From Lucinisca nassula (Eukaryota; Mollusca; Bivalvia; Lucinida; Lucinidae): a DNA stretch of 64,000 nt. This document shows, in pieces, positions 1-10,261 of the stretch. The notes under the pieces were generated by a model. It saw nothing but the letters and a program-made list of their open reading frames with translations, was not told the DNA's origin and searched no databases. The first letter of the stretch is position 1. Every line of letters begins with the position of its first letter. The stretch covers positions 104,597,497-104,661,496 of the forward strand of contig OY757020.1 in assembly GCA_963580285.1 (NCBI GenBank). The letters are read 5' to 3'. The translations under genes and the position numbers were made by a program.

Positions 1-110
1 TAATAAACAAAGTACTAAGTCCTGCTCGTAATGCTCAGATGTGAGTTTGTTGCAGTCTGGCAGTAATAGGAGAAAAAGAGAAATGTGCATGACCTTTCCA
101 TTACAGATAG

Positions 111-560
111 TTGTGTAATATGAAATGGCAGAAAAGATGGGATGTTGGGACTACAGGAAGACACTTGTTTGAGCTCCGTCCTTCAGTGAATGTGCAGACA
201 GCTCAAGTACCAAACATTAAGACGCAGAGAATCATTTCTGAGCTCAGAACAGGGTACTGCAGGCTGAATGAGTATAGACATAAGACAGGATTGAAAGAAA
301 CTCCGAATTGCAACTGTGGAGATCCAGAAAGTGTAAGGCATTTCATAGAAGAATGTGAAATGTATAACGACATCCGTGAGAGGTTGAGGACGAGATTGTT
401 CTACAGCTGTGGAATCAGTGAATTTACAACAAAACTTTTCCTAGAGGTAACCAAAGAAGACCCTTTAAAACTATATAGAGAAGAAATCAACTCCATTTTT
501 GAGGAATTTCTGGCAGAAACAGGAAGATTTGATTTGAAAAAACTTCTGAATCTCTACTAA
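111..560 (+). pseudogene. C-terminal fragment of a non-LTR retrotransposon ORF2
   Basis: An open stretch of about 149 codons without a convincing ATG at its start; it looks like the tail of a longer polyprotein. Its middle reads QRIISELRTGYCRLNEY, followed by a CxC...H....C cluster (NCNCGDPE ... HFIEEC). This is the short zinc-binding module after the RNase H domain in I- and Jockey-type ORF2 proteins. The upstream RT and RNase H parts are missing or lie outside the window. It is followed at once by another RT fragment of a different frame and family. The family is a judgement from the motif; the truncation is seen directly. Confidence 0.55.
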
Positions 561-575
561 AAAGCAAACTTTTTT

Positions 576-679
576 GCTACGGCATTGGGGGAAATACATT
601 GAAATGGATAGATTCCTTCCTTTGCTACAGAAAGCAACGGGTTGTTGTTAATGGAGAAACTTCAGGGAGGGCTCCAGTC
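576..679 (+). pseudogene. CR1/L2-like reverse transcriptase fragment, upstream half of a split element
   Basis: Plus-strand translation gives YGIGGNTLKWIDSFL followed by QRVVVNGETSG, the RT segment just before motif B (SGVPQG). The sequence stops at 679. The expected SGVPQGTVLG continuation appears at 4203 onward, after a 3.5 kb insertion. The same segment occurs on the minus strand near 44437-44690. It is an old fragment with no intact frame. Confidence 0.6.
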
Positions 680-750
680 GATTAATGGACATCTCGGCCC
701 CTAACAAACTCGGCCCCTGACAAACTCAGCCCCTAACAAACTCGGCCCCC
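680..750 (+). repeat. Left terminal inverted repeat of the 680-4194 element
   Basis: Three to four subrepeats of AACTCGGCCCCT spacing, mirrored at 4104-4194 on the opposite strand. Confidence 0.7.
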
Positions 751-1060
751 AGCCAACTAAGTCCCTATTAACTCAGGTTCTGCCGACGTTTTGGGCCTAA
801 AATACTATGAATTTTTGTTTCCGAGATCCATTTGGAAGTTGGATAGATAGTTTTAAAGAAAGTTTGAGCATATTTATCGTTTTTAATAAGAAACATTATC
901 CACGTTAAAAGAAGGCGGAAACCGCTGCTGTAATGAATTGAGTGTGACAGCTCGATATATAATTTGGACCACATGCAACCGAACTTTGACAATGCATAAC
1001 TGGGGTTTACAAGGGTTTATATTATTCATTTTCGTATTGTTCTCTTATTATTTCCAAAAG

Positions 1061-1120
1061 CATAGATTGTTGGTTCTTGTAAGAACCGCGTCGTCGATGC
1101 TGTTTTAACAAGTACCCAAA
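1061..1120 (+). repeat. Dispersed hairpin repeat, copy 1
   Basis: The arms CTTGTAAGAACCGC (1076-1089) and GCTGTTTTAACAAG are near inverted complements and are followed by TACCCA. CATAGATTGTTGG precedes them, as in copy 2. Confidence 0.55.
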
Positions 1121-1137
1121 TTGGTTTGCTAAAAAAT

Positions 1138-1204
1138 CATAGATTGTTGGTACGTGTTAGAATCGCCTTGTCAACGTGTTTCTAACATGTACCCACAATC
1201 TATG
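1138..1204 (+). repeat. Dispersed hairpin repeat, copy 2 (67 bp palindrome)
   Basis: CATAGATTGTTGGTACGTG at the left pairs with the right end ACCCACAATCTATG and the inner TTCTAACATGT, giving a nearly perfect 67 bp hairpin. Confidence 0.7.
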
Positions 1205-1348
1205 TTTATAGAAGAAATATGAAAAATATGCCCAAACATGGAAATGAAAAATAGTGATAGTTTTTTCTCTTTTTTCCCCAAAACATAGCTTACGGGGACT
1301 CGAACCCACAACCTGTATTCCCCTTGTATACACCAGTTTTAAGAAACA

Positions 1349-1490
1349 AACTTAATTTTTCTGCTGTTCATGAAGGTATGAATGACAGCGTAGAACTAGC
1401 AAAGTTTACATGAATCCCTTCGGGGTCAAGTTACTTTGCAGGCGACCCGCTGCTTTCATATTTTCATGAACAACAGAAAAATAAAATTCA
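1349..1490. repeat. Palindromic repeat, ~140 bp
   Basis: The left arm (1349-1421) contains TTTTTCTGCTGTTCATGAA. The right arm (1424-1490) contains TTCATGAACAACAGAAAAA. They are inverted copies around the centre CCCTTCGGGG. No ORF. It looks like a small foldback or MITE unit. Confidence 0.7.
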
Positions 1491-1826
1491 ATTCTTAAAT
1501 GACCACAACAGTACCTCGTGGATTTAAGTCGGTAAGGCCCCACAGAAGCAAATGACCTATACAATGTTAACGGGGGCGTTGAACCTCAAATCAAACAAAC
1601 AAAATCATTGGTATTAATAGATAAAAACAATCCTTGATTTGTGCATTTATTTCAAGAATAAGCAACAACTTCGTTTCAACAATACAGCACATGTCAAACA
1701 ATGACAAACAGTTTAAATCCTGAGCAGATGGTTCATTAAGAAAACTCGCCTATTCAAATATACTGCAAAAACTTGCCAACAAAAAGGTAAATATTACGAT
1801 GAAAAACACATAGCATTGATTGCACA

Positions 1827-1873
1827 CATTCGTTAAAACCGCCGCCACGAGGAGGCTTTAACGAGTACCCACA
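1827..1873 (+). repeat. Dispersed hairpin repeat, copy 3
   Basis: CGTTAAAACCGCC and GGAGGCTTTAACG form the stem, followed by AGTACCCACA as in the other copies. Confidence 0.6.
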
Positions 1874-1950
1874 GTAGCATTATTTTAGTCATGAACCGAT
1901 AAATGTAAATATTCGAGTAAAAATATTTCTGTTTACACAACATGGATTGA

Positions 1951-2002
1951 AGGCACTCGTTAGAACCGCCTCCACGAGGTGGCTCTAACGAGTACCCACA
2001 AT
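1951..2002 (+). repeat. Dispersed hairpin repeat, copy 4
   Basis: CTCGTTAGAACCGCCTC pairs with GAGGTGGCTCTAACGAG, a 17 bp stem with a three-base loop, followed by TACCCACAATA. Confidence 0.7.
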
Positions 2003-2112
2003 AGGCATGAACCGAGCGCTCTTCTGAGGGAATAGCGGCCATTTATTTATACATTGCAAGTATTTTGAGCAAATTATGGCAGTTGCTGACACTGATAATA
2101 ATTTGCTTGCAT

Positions 2113-2282
2113 TTAAGTGGCCGAGATGTAATTACGCTAAATTAATTAGCAAACTAATTAGCTTGGAAAGTGAGTGATAGTGAGTGACACTGACCATATT
2201 TCAATTGCAATTAACTGGCAGAGATGTAATTACACGCCACTTAATCAATCAGTTCATTAATTACATTGGATAGTGAGTGCCG
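2113..2282 (+). repeat. Two-copy degenerate direct repeat
   Basis: The motif GAGATGTAATTAC, then an A/T-rich spacer, then GTGAGTG occurs twice about 105 bp apart. Nothing coding is visible. Confidence 0.35.
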
Positions 2283-2399
2283 GTGGATCCAGACCAGTGC
2301 GTCAAACACTGTTCAAGGTTCAGTTAACTCATGGCTAATTTTGTAAGATGGGTTACTCATACTTTCATCAAAAACAGTTCAAAAAGTAATTTGGCATAT

Positions 2400-4080
2400 T
2401 TACATTAAACATATGTGTATTATCTTCATCTCATCTTCATCTTCCAGTTAAGTGCTGGGCCCAATCTTGAGCATAGTCGCACTGTGAAATGACTTTGTAC
2501 ATCCGTGAAGGAAGGTTCTATGTACATGTTTAAAAACAGGATAAAAACATCATGTCCGGGTCTAGAACTGTGGAGGTCCAGCGCCGACGCAGTTCTTGAA
2601 GGCATCTAGCGATGGAGAGGTTACCACGGACACAGGCAATGCGTTCCAGAGACGTATTGTCGAGGGGAAGAAAGAACTCTGGCAGTATGGCACCAGGAAA
2701 CGTATCTCATGGCCTCTAGTAGAAGTTCCTGTGTGGATCAGATACTTCTCAGCTGGAGTATCTACGAGGTGGTTGACGATCCGGTACATCATGATCGACT
2801 TGCTTTGCTCACGGCGTGATTGGAGATCTTCCCAGCCCAGATTCTGTAGCATGGGTGTGACGCTGCTTGTACGTCTGTAGTCACTTTGGCAGAATCTTGC
2901 TGCTCGTCTCTGGACAGCTTCGACCTTGTTGATGCTGGTCTTGGTTGATGGGTCCCAGACTGTTGCCGCATACTCGACTTGTGGGCGGACGAGGGACTTA
3001 TAGCTGGTTGCCTTTATATCCTTCGGGCAAGATGACAAGTTCCTCTGGAGGAAAGAGATAGTCTGGTTGGCCCTCTTGGTCACCACATCCACATGGCTGT
3101 TCCAGGTCAGTTTACTGTCAATGGTGACTCCAAGGTACTTTGCTTTTGTAGTCTCCTTGAGTACATGACCGTGGATGTTATATGACGTCTGGACAATCTT
3201 CCGCTTGTTGGTAATTCTGATGTATTCGCACTTGTCTGGGTTAAAAAGCATTTGCCAGTCCCTCTCCCATTCCTGTAGGTGATCAAGATCTTCCTGTAGT
3301 GACGCTGCATCTTCCTGGCTTGATATCTCTCTGTACAGCAGGCAGTCATCAGCAAAAAGCCGCACTGTAGAGGAAACTCGGGATGGCAGGTCATTGATGT
3401 AGATCAGGAACAAGAGAGGTCCAAGAACTGTACCCTGCGGAACACCAGAAGTAACGGGTGAAGATGTTGAAGTTTTGCCGTCCAAAACTACTCTCTGGTA
3501 TCGGTCAGCTAAAAAGCTATTTATCCATGTGAGTGTCTTGTTCCGGACTCCATAGTGGTAAAGCTTGATGGCAAGGCGTTGATGTGCAACTTTATCAAAT
3601 GCCTTGCTAAAATCAAGCAGGATGGCATCGATCTGTTTCCTCCTATCCAAGCCGCTAGCAAGATCATGGACTGTTGTTATAAGCTGAGTCTCACACGATC
3701 GCCTTTTCCTGAAGCCGTGTTGTTGGTCACAAAGGATGTGATGACTGTCCAAGTACTTCATAAGGTGACTGTGGATAATATGCTCCATGGTCTTGGAACA
3801 GATCGACGTCAGGGAAACTGGACGGTAGTTTGCGGCCTTGCTCTTGTCTCCTTTCTTGTATAAAGGAGTAACAAATGCTCCTTTCCAGTCATGGGGTACT
3901 GTGCCTTGGTCATATGAGGCCTGGAAAATGAGTGTGAGGGCAGGTGATATGCTGGGAGCCATCTCTTTCAAGAAGCGGGCGGAGATTTCATCTGGGCCAC
4001 TGGCTTTGTGAGGGTTAAGACCTTCCAACAGCTTCTGGACTCCGTTGGTATGGATCTTCAATAATAAGCTGATTCAATCA
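2400..4080 (-). pseudogene. 5'-truncated CR1/L2-like retrotransposon with a 499-codon open RT (2562-4061)
   Basis: The minus-strand protein begins in the RT fingers (LNPHKASGPDEISARFLKE) and covers the whole polymerase: NYRPVSLTS, QHGFRKRRSCETQL, motif A LLDFSKAFDKV, motif B SGVPQGTVLGPLLF and motif C RLFADDCLLY with an intact ADD. The thumb follows (CEYIRITN, YLGVTID), and the C terminus ends in LWNALP plus about 30 residues. No endonuclease precedes it, so the copy is 5'-truncated. The minus-strand 3' flank ends in GAAGATGAAG-type short repeats near 2440, as usual for CR1/L2 tails. It lies inside the 680-4194 element, so it inserted there or was carried by it. Jockey-superfamily assignment is by motif recognition. 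Confidence 0.75.
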
Positions 4081-4103
4081 TTATTATATATATATTCTAA
4101 TTT

Positions 4104-4194
4104 TGGGGGCCGAGTTTGTCAGGGGCCGAGTTTGTAGGGGCCGAGTTTGTCACTCAGGGGCCGAGTTTGTTAGGGGCCGAGATGTCCAGTCACC
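4104..4194 (-). repeat. Right terminal inverted repeat of the 680-4194 element
   Basis: Reads GGGGCCGAGTTTGT four times on the plus strand. It creates a spurious coding prefix (GAEFVGAEFV) in front of the RT fragment that follows. Confidence 0.7.
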
Positions 4195-5108
4195 CTCCAG
4201 TCCTGTCTGGTGTCCCGCAGGGGACTGTTCTGGGTCTGTTGTTGTTTTCTTTGTACATCAATGATATTTCTACTGATATTGACTCCGAAATAAGACTGTT
4301 CGCGGATGACTGTGTTTGTTATCGTGAAATCAGAGACACTGAGGATTCATTGAAATTGCAGAGGGACATAGATAGATTAGGGTGTTGGGCTAGAAAATGG
4401 GGCATGAGATTTCAGCCAGTTAAATGCAATATCATGCAAATAACTAGGAAAAGATCGAACAAAATTGAGGCTTCTTACACTTTAGAGGGAACGGTCCTTG
4501 AAAATGTGGATTCCATTAAATACCTCGGGGTTACCATCTCACATGATCTGAGATGGAATACTCATATTAGCAACATGTGTACAAAGGCTAATAGAACACT
4601 TGGATTCTTGAGGCGAAATCTTTACCAGTGCCCAAAGGATGCATATAAGGGACTCGTTCGTCCCATCTTGGAATATGGTAGTAGTGTCTGGGACCCTCAT
4701 GGAATAGTTCTGCAGGAAGAAATTGAAAAAGTTCAGAACAGGGCAGCTAGATTTGTAACAAGCAATTACAGCTTCGAAACTGGAAGTATGACGGGGATAC
4801 TCAAAAACTTAGGATGGGAGTCTCTCAAGAAAAGAAGGAGAGACAGTAGGCTTATACTCTTATACAAAGGTCTAAAGGGCGCTGCCATAAACCCAACAGA
4901 TGACCTTATACCCACAACTAGGAGTGGCAGAAAGCATCACACTTTAGCTTTTCAGGTGCCTTCTGCAAGAACTGACATATTCAAGGGATCCTTCTTCCCT
5001 CAGACAATTAGAAATTGGAATGCCCTTCCGGGTTCAATTGTTTCATTCGCCGAAGGTGCAAAGGACAATGTAGCTCAGTTTACTTCTTTGGTGAGAGCTA
5101 GGGACTAA
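4195..5108 (+). pseudogene. CR1/L2-like reverse transcriptase fragment, downstream half of the split element
   Basis: It resumes the RT broken at 679: SGVPQGTVLGLLLFSLYIND (motif B), RLFADDCVCY (motif C), KCNIMQITRKR, KYLGVTISHDLRW, the thumb with RPILEYGSSVWDP, and the C terminus FFPQTIRNWNALPGSIV. It stays open to 5108. The apparent N terminus upstream (4116-4194) is translated inverted repeat and does not belong to the gene. The split and the 8 bp duplication show that it was once one contiguous element. Confidence 0.7.
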
Positions 5109-5240
5109 CTTCCCTTTTCACAGGTCCTGGTGAATGAATGTCATTTGACGTGTCACCAGTAATAATTCAGAACATCCATTTCTGTAGGAGACGACATTTA
5201 TTGACCCACAAAGTTGAAGTGTCATTAAACACAGAACAAA
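5109..5240 (+). other. 3' UTR of the split CR1/L2-like element
   Basis: It contains GACCCACAAAG, then GTGTCATTAAACAC. This closely resembles the 3' UTR end of family N (GACCCACAAAG...GCGTCGTTAAACACG). The true 3' terminus is not clear. Confidence 0.4.
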
Positions 5241-6257
5241 GATTCGTTGCTAAATCAATACCGTTGCTCATATTTCAAAACAAACTTCCAATTAAATCTT
5301 CGCCGCATATCTTTTTTAAGTCTATGACGCTCCCCACCCACCGTAAACTTGTACATTCGTTCCACTTTAAACGCCGGTAAAGCTACCAAAAGCCACGAAC
5401 GAAACTTAACTGACCTGAAATATAATCAATAAGAAAACTCACTTAATCAACCTTTTAATAAAATTTGTTGATGTTGCAGTTGTAGTTGTTGATTTTGAAG
5501 ATTTCGGAAGATGTTGTTCTGCACCCACTTCACCCCCGAAGTCGTATTGCGCGCGAACAGTTTTGAACTGGCGTAACGATATCCGAAATTTTGTTCGGTG
5601 TATTTGCCGGTTTTGCGCTGCCGTGTATGGCTATCTGTATATTGAACTGAGATAAACAGGCTCTAAAATATTAAATTTGCATGTTTAATCAAATTAGAAA
5701 CAGCAACAATGAAGACGTCAAAAAAAAAATCGGTGGAGATAAAAATAACCAAGATCTACATTTTACCGGTACCACTCCGGCAAATATGTGCAGTTTTTCA
5801 TTGACCATTTCGAATGAAAACCAATATTCAAATCAAGGCCCAAGAAATATCGATTTTTTCAAATAATGGATTATCCATGGTATATTATATTAAACAACGT
5901 CATACTCATGTTGAATATCATAATTCAAACATATTTTTGTAAATATATATTCAAAAAGCACAAGAAAAAACGCTTCCAATGTGGACTCCTTAATACAGAA
6001 ATTATAGTATACCACAATATATAGCAGTTGTTTTAAACTGTCTTTTTTGTCAAAAAAACGCTACAAGCAAGTAATTGAGCGTTTCAAAATATTAATTAAC
6101 CATCATAATTTACAGGAAACTTGAAAGAAAATATAAATGTCTTGATTGATTATCCTAATATTTGCGCTGGAAACATTAAGGGGAACAGCTTTGGACGCCT
6201 TAATGTTGCGGTCGCCCTATTGCATGTTATATAGTACATGTGTTCTCCTTAATGCAG

Positions 6258-6260
<3 letters not shown>
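5241..6260. other. AT-rich DNA without recognised content
   Basis: Only short chance ORFs. I see no gene, RNA or clear repeat here. Confidence 0.5.

Positions 6261-6347
<87 letters not shown>
6261..6347. repeat. (AT)n microsatellite, ~87 bp
   Basis: Uninterrupted AT dinucleotides. They generate two artificial ORFs of alternating Ile-Tyr. Confidence 0.95.
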
Positions 6348-6348
<1 letters not shown>

Positions 6349-6807
6349 CTTCAATGTCAAAAATTAACATGTTTTTAGCAAAATTTATGCTAAATCAAAA
6401 TCATATGGGAAGGCGGAAACGTATCGAGTTGAAGTGAAGAAAAAAATACTACTCCGAACCATCTGTGGTCAAGAGTGACTCGGTGAAAACTTAGGCAGAC
6501 CAGTAAACGTCTGCCGTAGTTGGCCGTCTGCCTAAGTCTGCTCTACATATACTTCCAGTCTGCCTTAGCACTACTATATATATATGTACTTATACATGGT
6601 GACAGCATAAGACAGACTGTTGTATTTTTCGAATATTTTCGAAAAATGAATATATATATATTTGTTTTTTTTTTCTTATTGTGTTGTTGTTTTGTCTATG
6701 ATTGACAAAGTCAGTGAATTTTATGAAAAAGAAACAAAAAATAAGAAAATCACTTTTTTTTGGTCCCGTTGCTCGAGAAAGAGTTTTGTATATTTCAATT
6801 TTTTCGA
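6348..6807. other. Low-complexity AT-rich DNA
   Basis: Short A and T runs and a TATATATA stretch near 6573. No supported gene. Confidence 0.5.
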
Positions 6808-7205
6808 AGTGAGTATAAAAGCCGGGAGTACGGTCGGGGTCCGGACCAAATTTTAACATGCAATTAATGATATTAAAAGAATATCTATCGGGATGAAATT
6901 TGGATCATATGTAGAAATATACGCTTTTTTAAAAATGCACATCGGATTTAATCCGAAAAAAAAACCCTCAAAATTTGGTTCCGTACATTTCTTGTCCACC
7001 AGAGTGAAGTAGCAATAAATTGAGAATAGAAAAGATAAAAACAAAACTAAAAAAAAATGATACGCAATTTAAATAAGAGTCTGTATTCTACATGTACATA
7101 TGATCCAATTTCAAACCGATATGAGCATATATTTAATACGATTATCTGATTGTCAAATTTTGTCCCGACTCTCGACTTTTACATCCGGCTTTTATACTCT
7201 CCCGT
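6808..7205. repeat. Foldback element with ~100 bp arms
   Basis: The left arm starts GAGTATAAAAGCCGGGAG and continues to GGATCATATGTAGAA. The right arm is its inverse, from ACATGTACATATGATCC to CCGGCTTTTATACTCTC. The ~160 bp between the arms is AT-rich. This is a MITE- or foldback-like structure without coding capacity. Confidence 0.6.
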
Positions 7206-7900
7206 CTTCGTGATTGCAAATGGCGCTTAGAGTTTTGCGGGCTCAGTTTTGATTTTGAGTTGTTTGAATTGTGAGTTTAATTAAACTTTGTTTTTATAAG
7301 ATAAAGTGTGGAATAAGAGATACAGATTGCCGAGGTTTAGTGGCTTTCAGTGAGTGAACCCCAAAAGTCCAATGTCAACGTAATATAACGTTATTTAAAA
7401 TGCACCAAGTCACGAAAACAAGTGTCGAAAACACAGGCACTTGTTTCATGGAGAGGGTGGATTTTTATTCTCCATGAAAAAAGTGCCTGTGGTTGAAAAA
7501 AAAAAACCCGAAAAATTGAATACAGCTGATCTGGGAATCCAGACCGACAACACTACCATTCTGAACACCCAAACAATGATGTGGAAATTGTACACAAGTT
7601 TGTCGATCCCTACCACACTGGTAAAGGCAAGCGCGCAGGGTAAGGAACAAAGGCACAGGATAAGGAAATTTTTCCGCTCAGGATAAGGAAGAAAATGGCG
7701 GAATTGGAATCAAATCTGCAGGTTTGTTGTTGTTCTAGATCTCGTGTTATGGTTACTTATCAATACGGCTGCTCACATTAGCTTCTCGGAAGACATATAT
7801 TGTTCACAAATTTATCTTCGATGGTCCGAATTCGACAGTTACAGCCAGTCAAACGGAGAACCGGACACAGTGGAGATACTCAACCACGAAATTTCAATAT
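7206..7900. other. Unassigned DNA with possible short host coding signal
   Basis: An ORF at 7441-7686 has no recognisable motif. Around 7694, AAAATGGCGGAATTGG runs to CTGCAG followed by GTTTGT, which could be a small first exon (nine codons) with a donor site. This is too little to call. Confidence 0.2.
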
Positions 7901-7910
7901 TTTACTTGAA

Positions 7911-8155
7911 TATTTCAAAGCTGACACTTTACAACAACTGTTTCGAGATGTACCTGTTGATAATATTATTTTATTCTTAAAAGAAATTGGACTTTTTCAT
8001 AAGATTTAACTGTTTCAGATTTTTATACATTATCATTCTGACTTTTTACTTTTAATATCATCATAATTATTCATGCCATTTAACCATTAACCGTTTGACG
8101 CTTATGACCCACAAAGAGGGTTGACGCGTCGTTAAACACGAACTCATCATCATCA
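7911..8155 (+). mobile_element. Family N, 245 bp 3'-end fragment with TSD
   Basis: It carries the last ~30 codons of ORF2 (FKADTLQQLFRDVPVDNII), the full 3' UTR and a short ATC tail. TTTACTTGAA is duplicated on both sides (7901-7910 and 8156-8165). This is a classic severely 5'-truncated product of target-primed reverse transcription. Confidence 0.9.
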
Positions 8156-8165
8156 TTTACTTGAA

Positions 8166-8956
8166 ACGCTCTTCTGGGAAGATGGCATGCACTTTTTTGT
8201 TGGTTGTAGACATACACATGATACATCGGACTGTTGCAAATACGATTTGAGGAAAATTTGCAATTGGAAGGCCCACAGTGAGAAAACCTAGTTCCATTTT
8301 CAATACAACGCCCAAGGGCAAGGAAATGGGTACAACGCATATGATAAGACACAAAATTTTTCGGGGAAAATGGTAGTTGTACGGCTGTAGCACTAGTAAA
8401 TTTCCATCTCAGATTAGGTTTTTCGATATTAATAATTAGTCCTACATAGTTTAAAGCACCAATTGTGACCTTTAGGAAACATTCAAAGTTTGTGTGCCTT
8501 GTCTTGGCATGTGCATTGCTCTGGTTCTAACAATATAATCATCCCCTTTGGGGGATAGATGGATTGGGTTCATCGCGATCATGAATTAGAGAAATGATAT
8601 ATATGTTCATGCAGTATTTCTGGTAGAAAATTGTATGTTTGTTATTTTGACTGAAAATAAGGTAGATAACTTCGCGCCAAATTTGTGAGACATACCTATT
8701 GCATGGTCATTAAAGGGCCTGATATGATTTGGCTCCTTGTTGGCCCCCACTCAAATCCTCTTCAGTTTGCGTCGTTTCACTTGCTAAAAGGCTTAGTTAA
8801 TGGAAACATACAGAAACAAATTGTTTTGTCTTCATGTATTTTCAGAATAACTTGACTTTTGATGTGTCTGTATTGAGTTAATAAATTATGACGAAAATAG
8901 TAAGAAAAGTAAGATAAAAGTATATCCCTTCGAAAGAAAACAATAGAAAGTGCCTT
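8166..8956. other. No recognised feature
   Basis: Non-repetitive within the window. The short ORFs have no recognisable motif or coding character. Confidence 0.4.
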
Positions 8957-9487
8957 TGGACGCACCTGATTATAGTCTCTGGTCGGGCTCATCGGAGTCT
9001 AACTGTTGGTTTTCTTTTGCTCCAGCATTTCAGTGGTTTCTTGTTGTCGAGTCCTCACCGTTGTCTCACCTCTGTGGTTTTTTGATTTCTGTGTTCACGG
9101 AGATGTTGCACTGATGAGTTAGGAGGCCTTCATGCGGACTGAACAAATTATTTGTCTAAATCGCGACGGAAGTAAGGGCGAGGATTGTGGCCACGTAAAA
9201 TCGATTTAAGCCCCCCAGTGGAAATCTTCCACTGACCGTTCCAAGGCGGCTCTTCTGTGGCGATTTATTTATGTTGTTGTTTGTTACTTACTGTGTGTAT
9301 CACTTGTGTCTTTTAATTTTGGATGGCCATATGGCCATTTTGTGGGAAAGTAACTGTCCATATGGCCTTCCTTTGTTTAGGTTTCCATTATGGTCTGGTC
9401 GCTTAATGTTTGTATTTCTTTCCCTTTGGTGTCTTTTATGGATGGAGTAAGTTAATTGTATCAATTCCTGATCTTTGTTTTACTTCT
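8957..9487 (+). repeat. Dispersed ~520 bp repeat, copy 1 (probable RT-element 3' UTR)
   Basis: It is collinear and highly similar to 62650-63178, starting at TCTCTGGTCGGGCTCATCGG and ending at GATCTTTGTTTTACTTCTA. The second copy follows directly on a reverse-transcriptase C-terminal fragment, so this is most likely the 3' UTR of that retroelement family. The shared 3' boundary is sharp. Confidence 0.7.
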
Positions 9488-9659
9488 ACTCTTCAATTGG
9501 CACATTAATATATCAGGTAGCACTGCTGACCATTTGTACATTAAGTGAGTCGTATCTTCTAGTTACCCCACCCACTTGCATTATCATGGAGATATACGAA
9601 AAATGAAAAATTGCAGAATGAAAATGAAACAGGTACCAAATTATTCCTTGGGGTCTAAC

Positions 9660-9714
9660 TAAGAAAATGAGTAATTATAACATATATTTATCTTTACTTT
9701 GAACGGAGTTTGGC
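9660..9714 (+). repeat. Left part of the left arm of a foldback element, split by copy A
   Basis: AAGAAAATGAGTAATT to AACGGAGTTTGG is the inverse of 21960-22018. The arm continues at 21342 on the other side of copy A. Confidence 0.75.
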
Positions 9715-9821
9715 CCCCCAGGTATTAGACTTCCTGCCTTGCCGTGGCCCTGGGGGCTCAATTCTCACTGGGCACATTGCCGCTGTGGTCTCTGTGCCCA
9801 CTGGGAAGAGCTAAAGGAAGT
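9715..9821 (+). ncRNA. Putative HDV-like self-cleaving ribozyme, copy A
   Basis: P1 is CCCCCAGG (9715-9722) with CCTGGGGG (9749-9756). P2 is ACTTCC (9729-9734) with GGAAGT (9816-9821). P3 is GCC/GGC with a seven-base loop and directly precedes the P1 3' strand. P4 is TGGGCAC/GTGCCCA, extended by TTCTCA/TGGGAA including one G-U pair. The P4-to-P2 joiner contains GCTAA, which fits the C-N-R-A catalytic joiner of HDV-like ribozymes. A clear P1.1 partner is not seen. The fold was traced by hand. Confidence 0.6.
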
Positions 9822-10261
9822 ACCACCCGTTTGCCGTGGGTGGCGTCCTGTAAGCCGGAAGAAGGGATCCTGGAGGTTGAGGGTTACCTGAGGTGGCGGT
9901 GCTTCAGGTACCCAACACGCCTCTTTGGCCTGGCTTTTCGGTAGAGACGGGTGGCCGTGCGGTCCGGCACGGTCAATCGGCTGGTCGCGCCAAGCCCTAG
10001 AGATACCGCTTTGCTTTCTTTTCCATTCTTTTGGTATCTTTCCTGATACCAACCATATGCCCATTACCTTACCCTTTCTGTCTTTTTATCTCTAGAAGGC
10101 GGTGGCCAAACGGACCAATCGTGTAGGCTTTTTGTTTATGCGAGTATATCTCACGTGTATCTCTAACACCTGCGAGTCGGAAAACCACTCCATTATGGTG
10201 TTCCCTTGTAGGGCTCCAAGGAGGGCGGAGAGCACTTGGGACGAACCTTAAAGCTTTCTTC
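9822..10261 (+). other. 5' UTR of copy A downstream of the ribozyme
   Basis: It contains a further hairpin (CCACCC...GGGTGG) and a pyrimidine-rich stretch ending TTTTTATCTCTAG near 10095. It shows no long ORF. The last ~150 bp (AGGGCTCCAAGGAGGGCGGAG) are strongly conserved between copies. Confidence 0.7.

Larger units (their letters stand above)
680..4194. mobile_element. 3.5 kb element with terminal inverted repeats, inserted in an RT gene
   Basis: The left end (680-750) and the right end (4104-4194) are inverted copies built from subrepeats of the type AACTCGGCCCCTGAC. Both carry TGGACATCTCGGCCCCT close to the tip. The 8 bp CTCCAGTC flanks the element at 672-679 and 4195-4202 and is present once in the uninterrupted RT sequence, as expected for a target-site duplication. 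I see no transposase. The interior holds hairpin repeats, a palindrome and, next to the right end, a minus-strand RT element. An 8 bp duplication is known for hAT and a few other DNA transposon groups; assignment to one of them is open. Confidence 0.7.

Noticed and set aside
1280..1315. Possible tRNA (GGGACTCGAACCC, minus strand)
   Set aside because: Only a box B-like stretch; no box A or closing stem at the right distance.
4116..4194. N-terminal extension GAEFVGAEFV of the RT ORF
   Set aside because: It is the translated right inverted repeat of the inserted element, not part of the RT.
6146..6437. ORFs of alternating Ile-Tyr
   Set aside because: Translation of the (AT)n microsatellite.
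9744..10064. Proline- and arginine-rich ORFs at each N 5' end
   Set aside because: They lie in the structured 5' UTR on both strands and shift between copies; no protein-like conservation.
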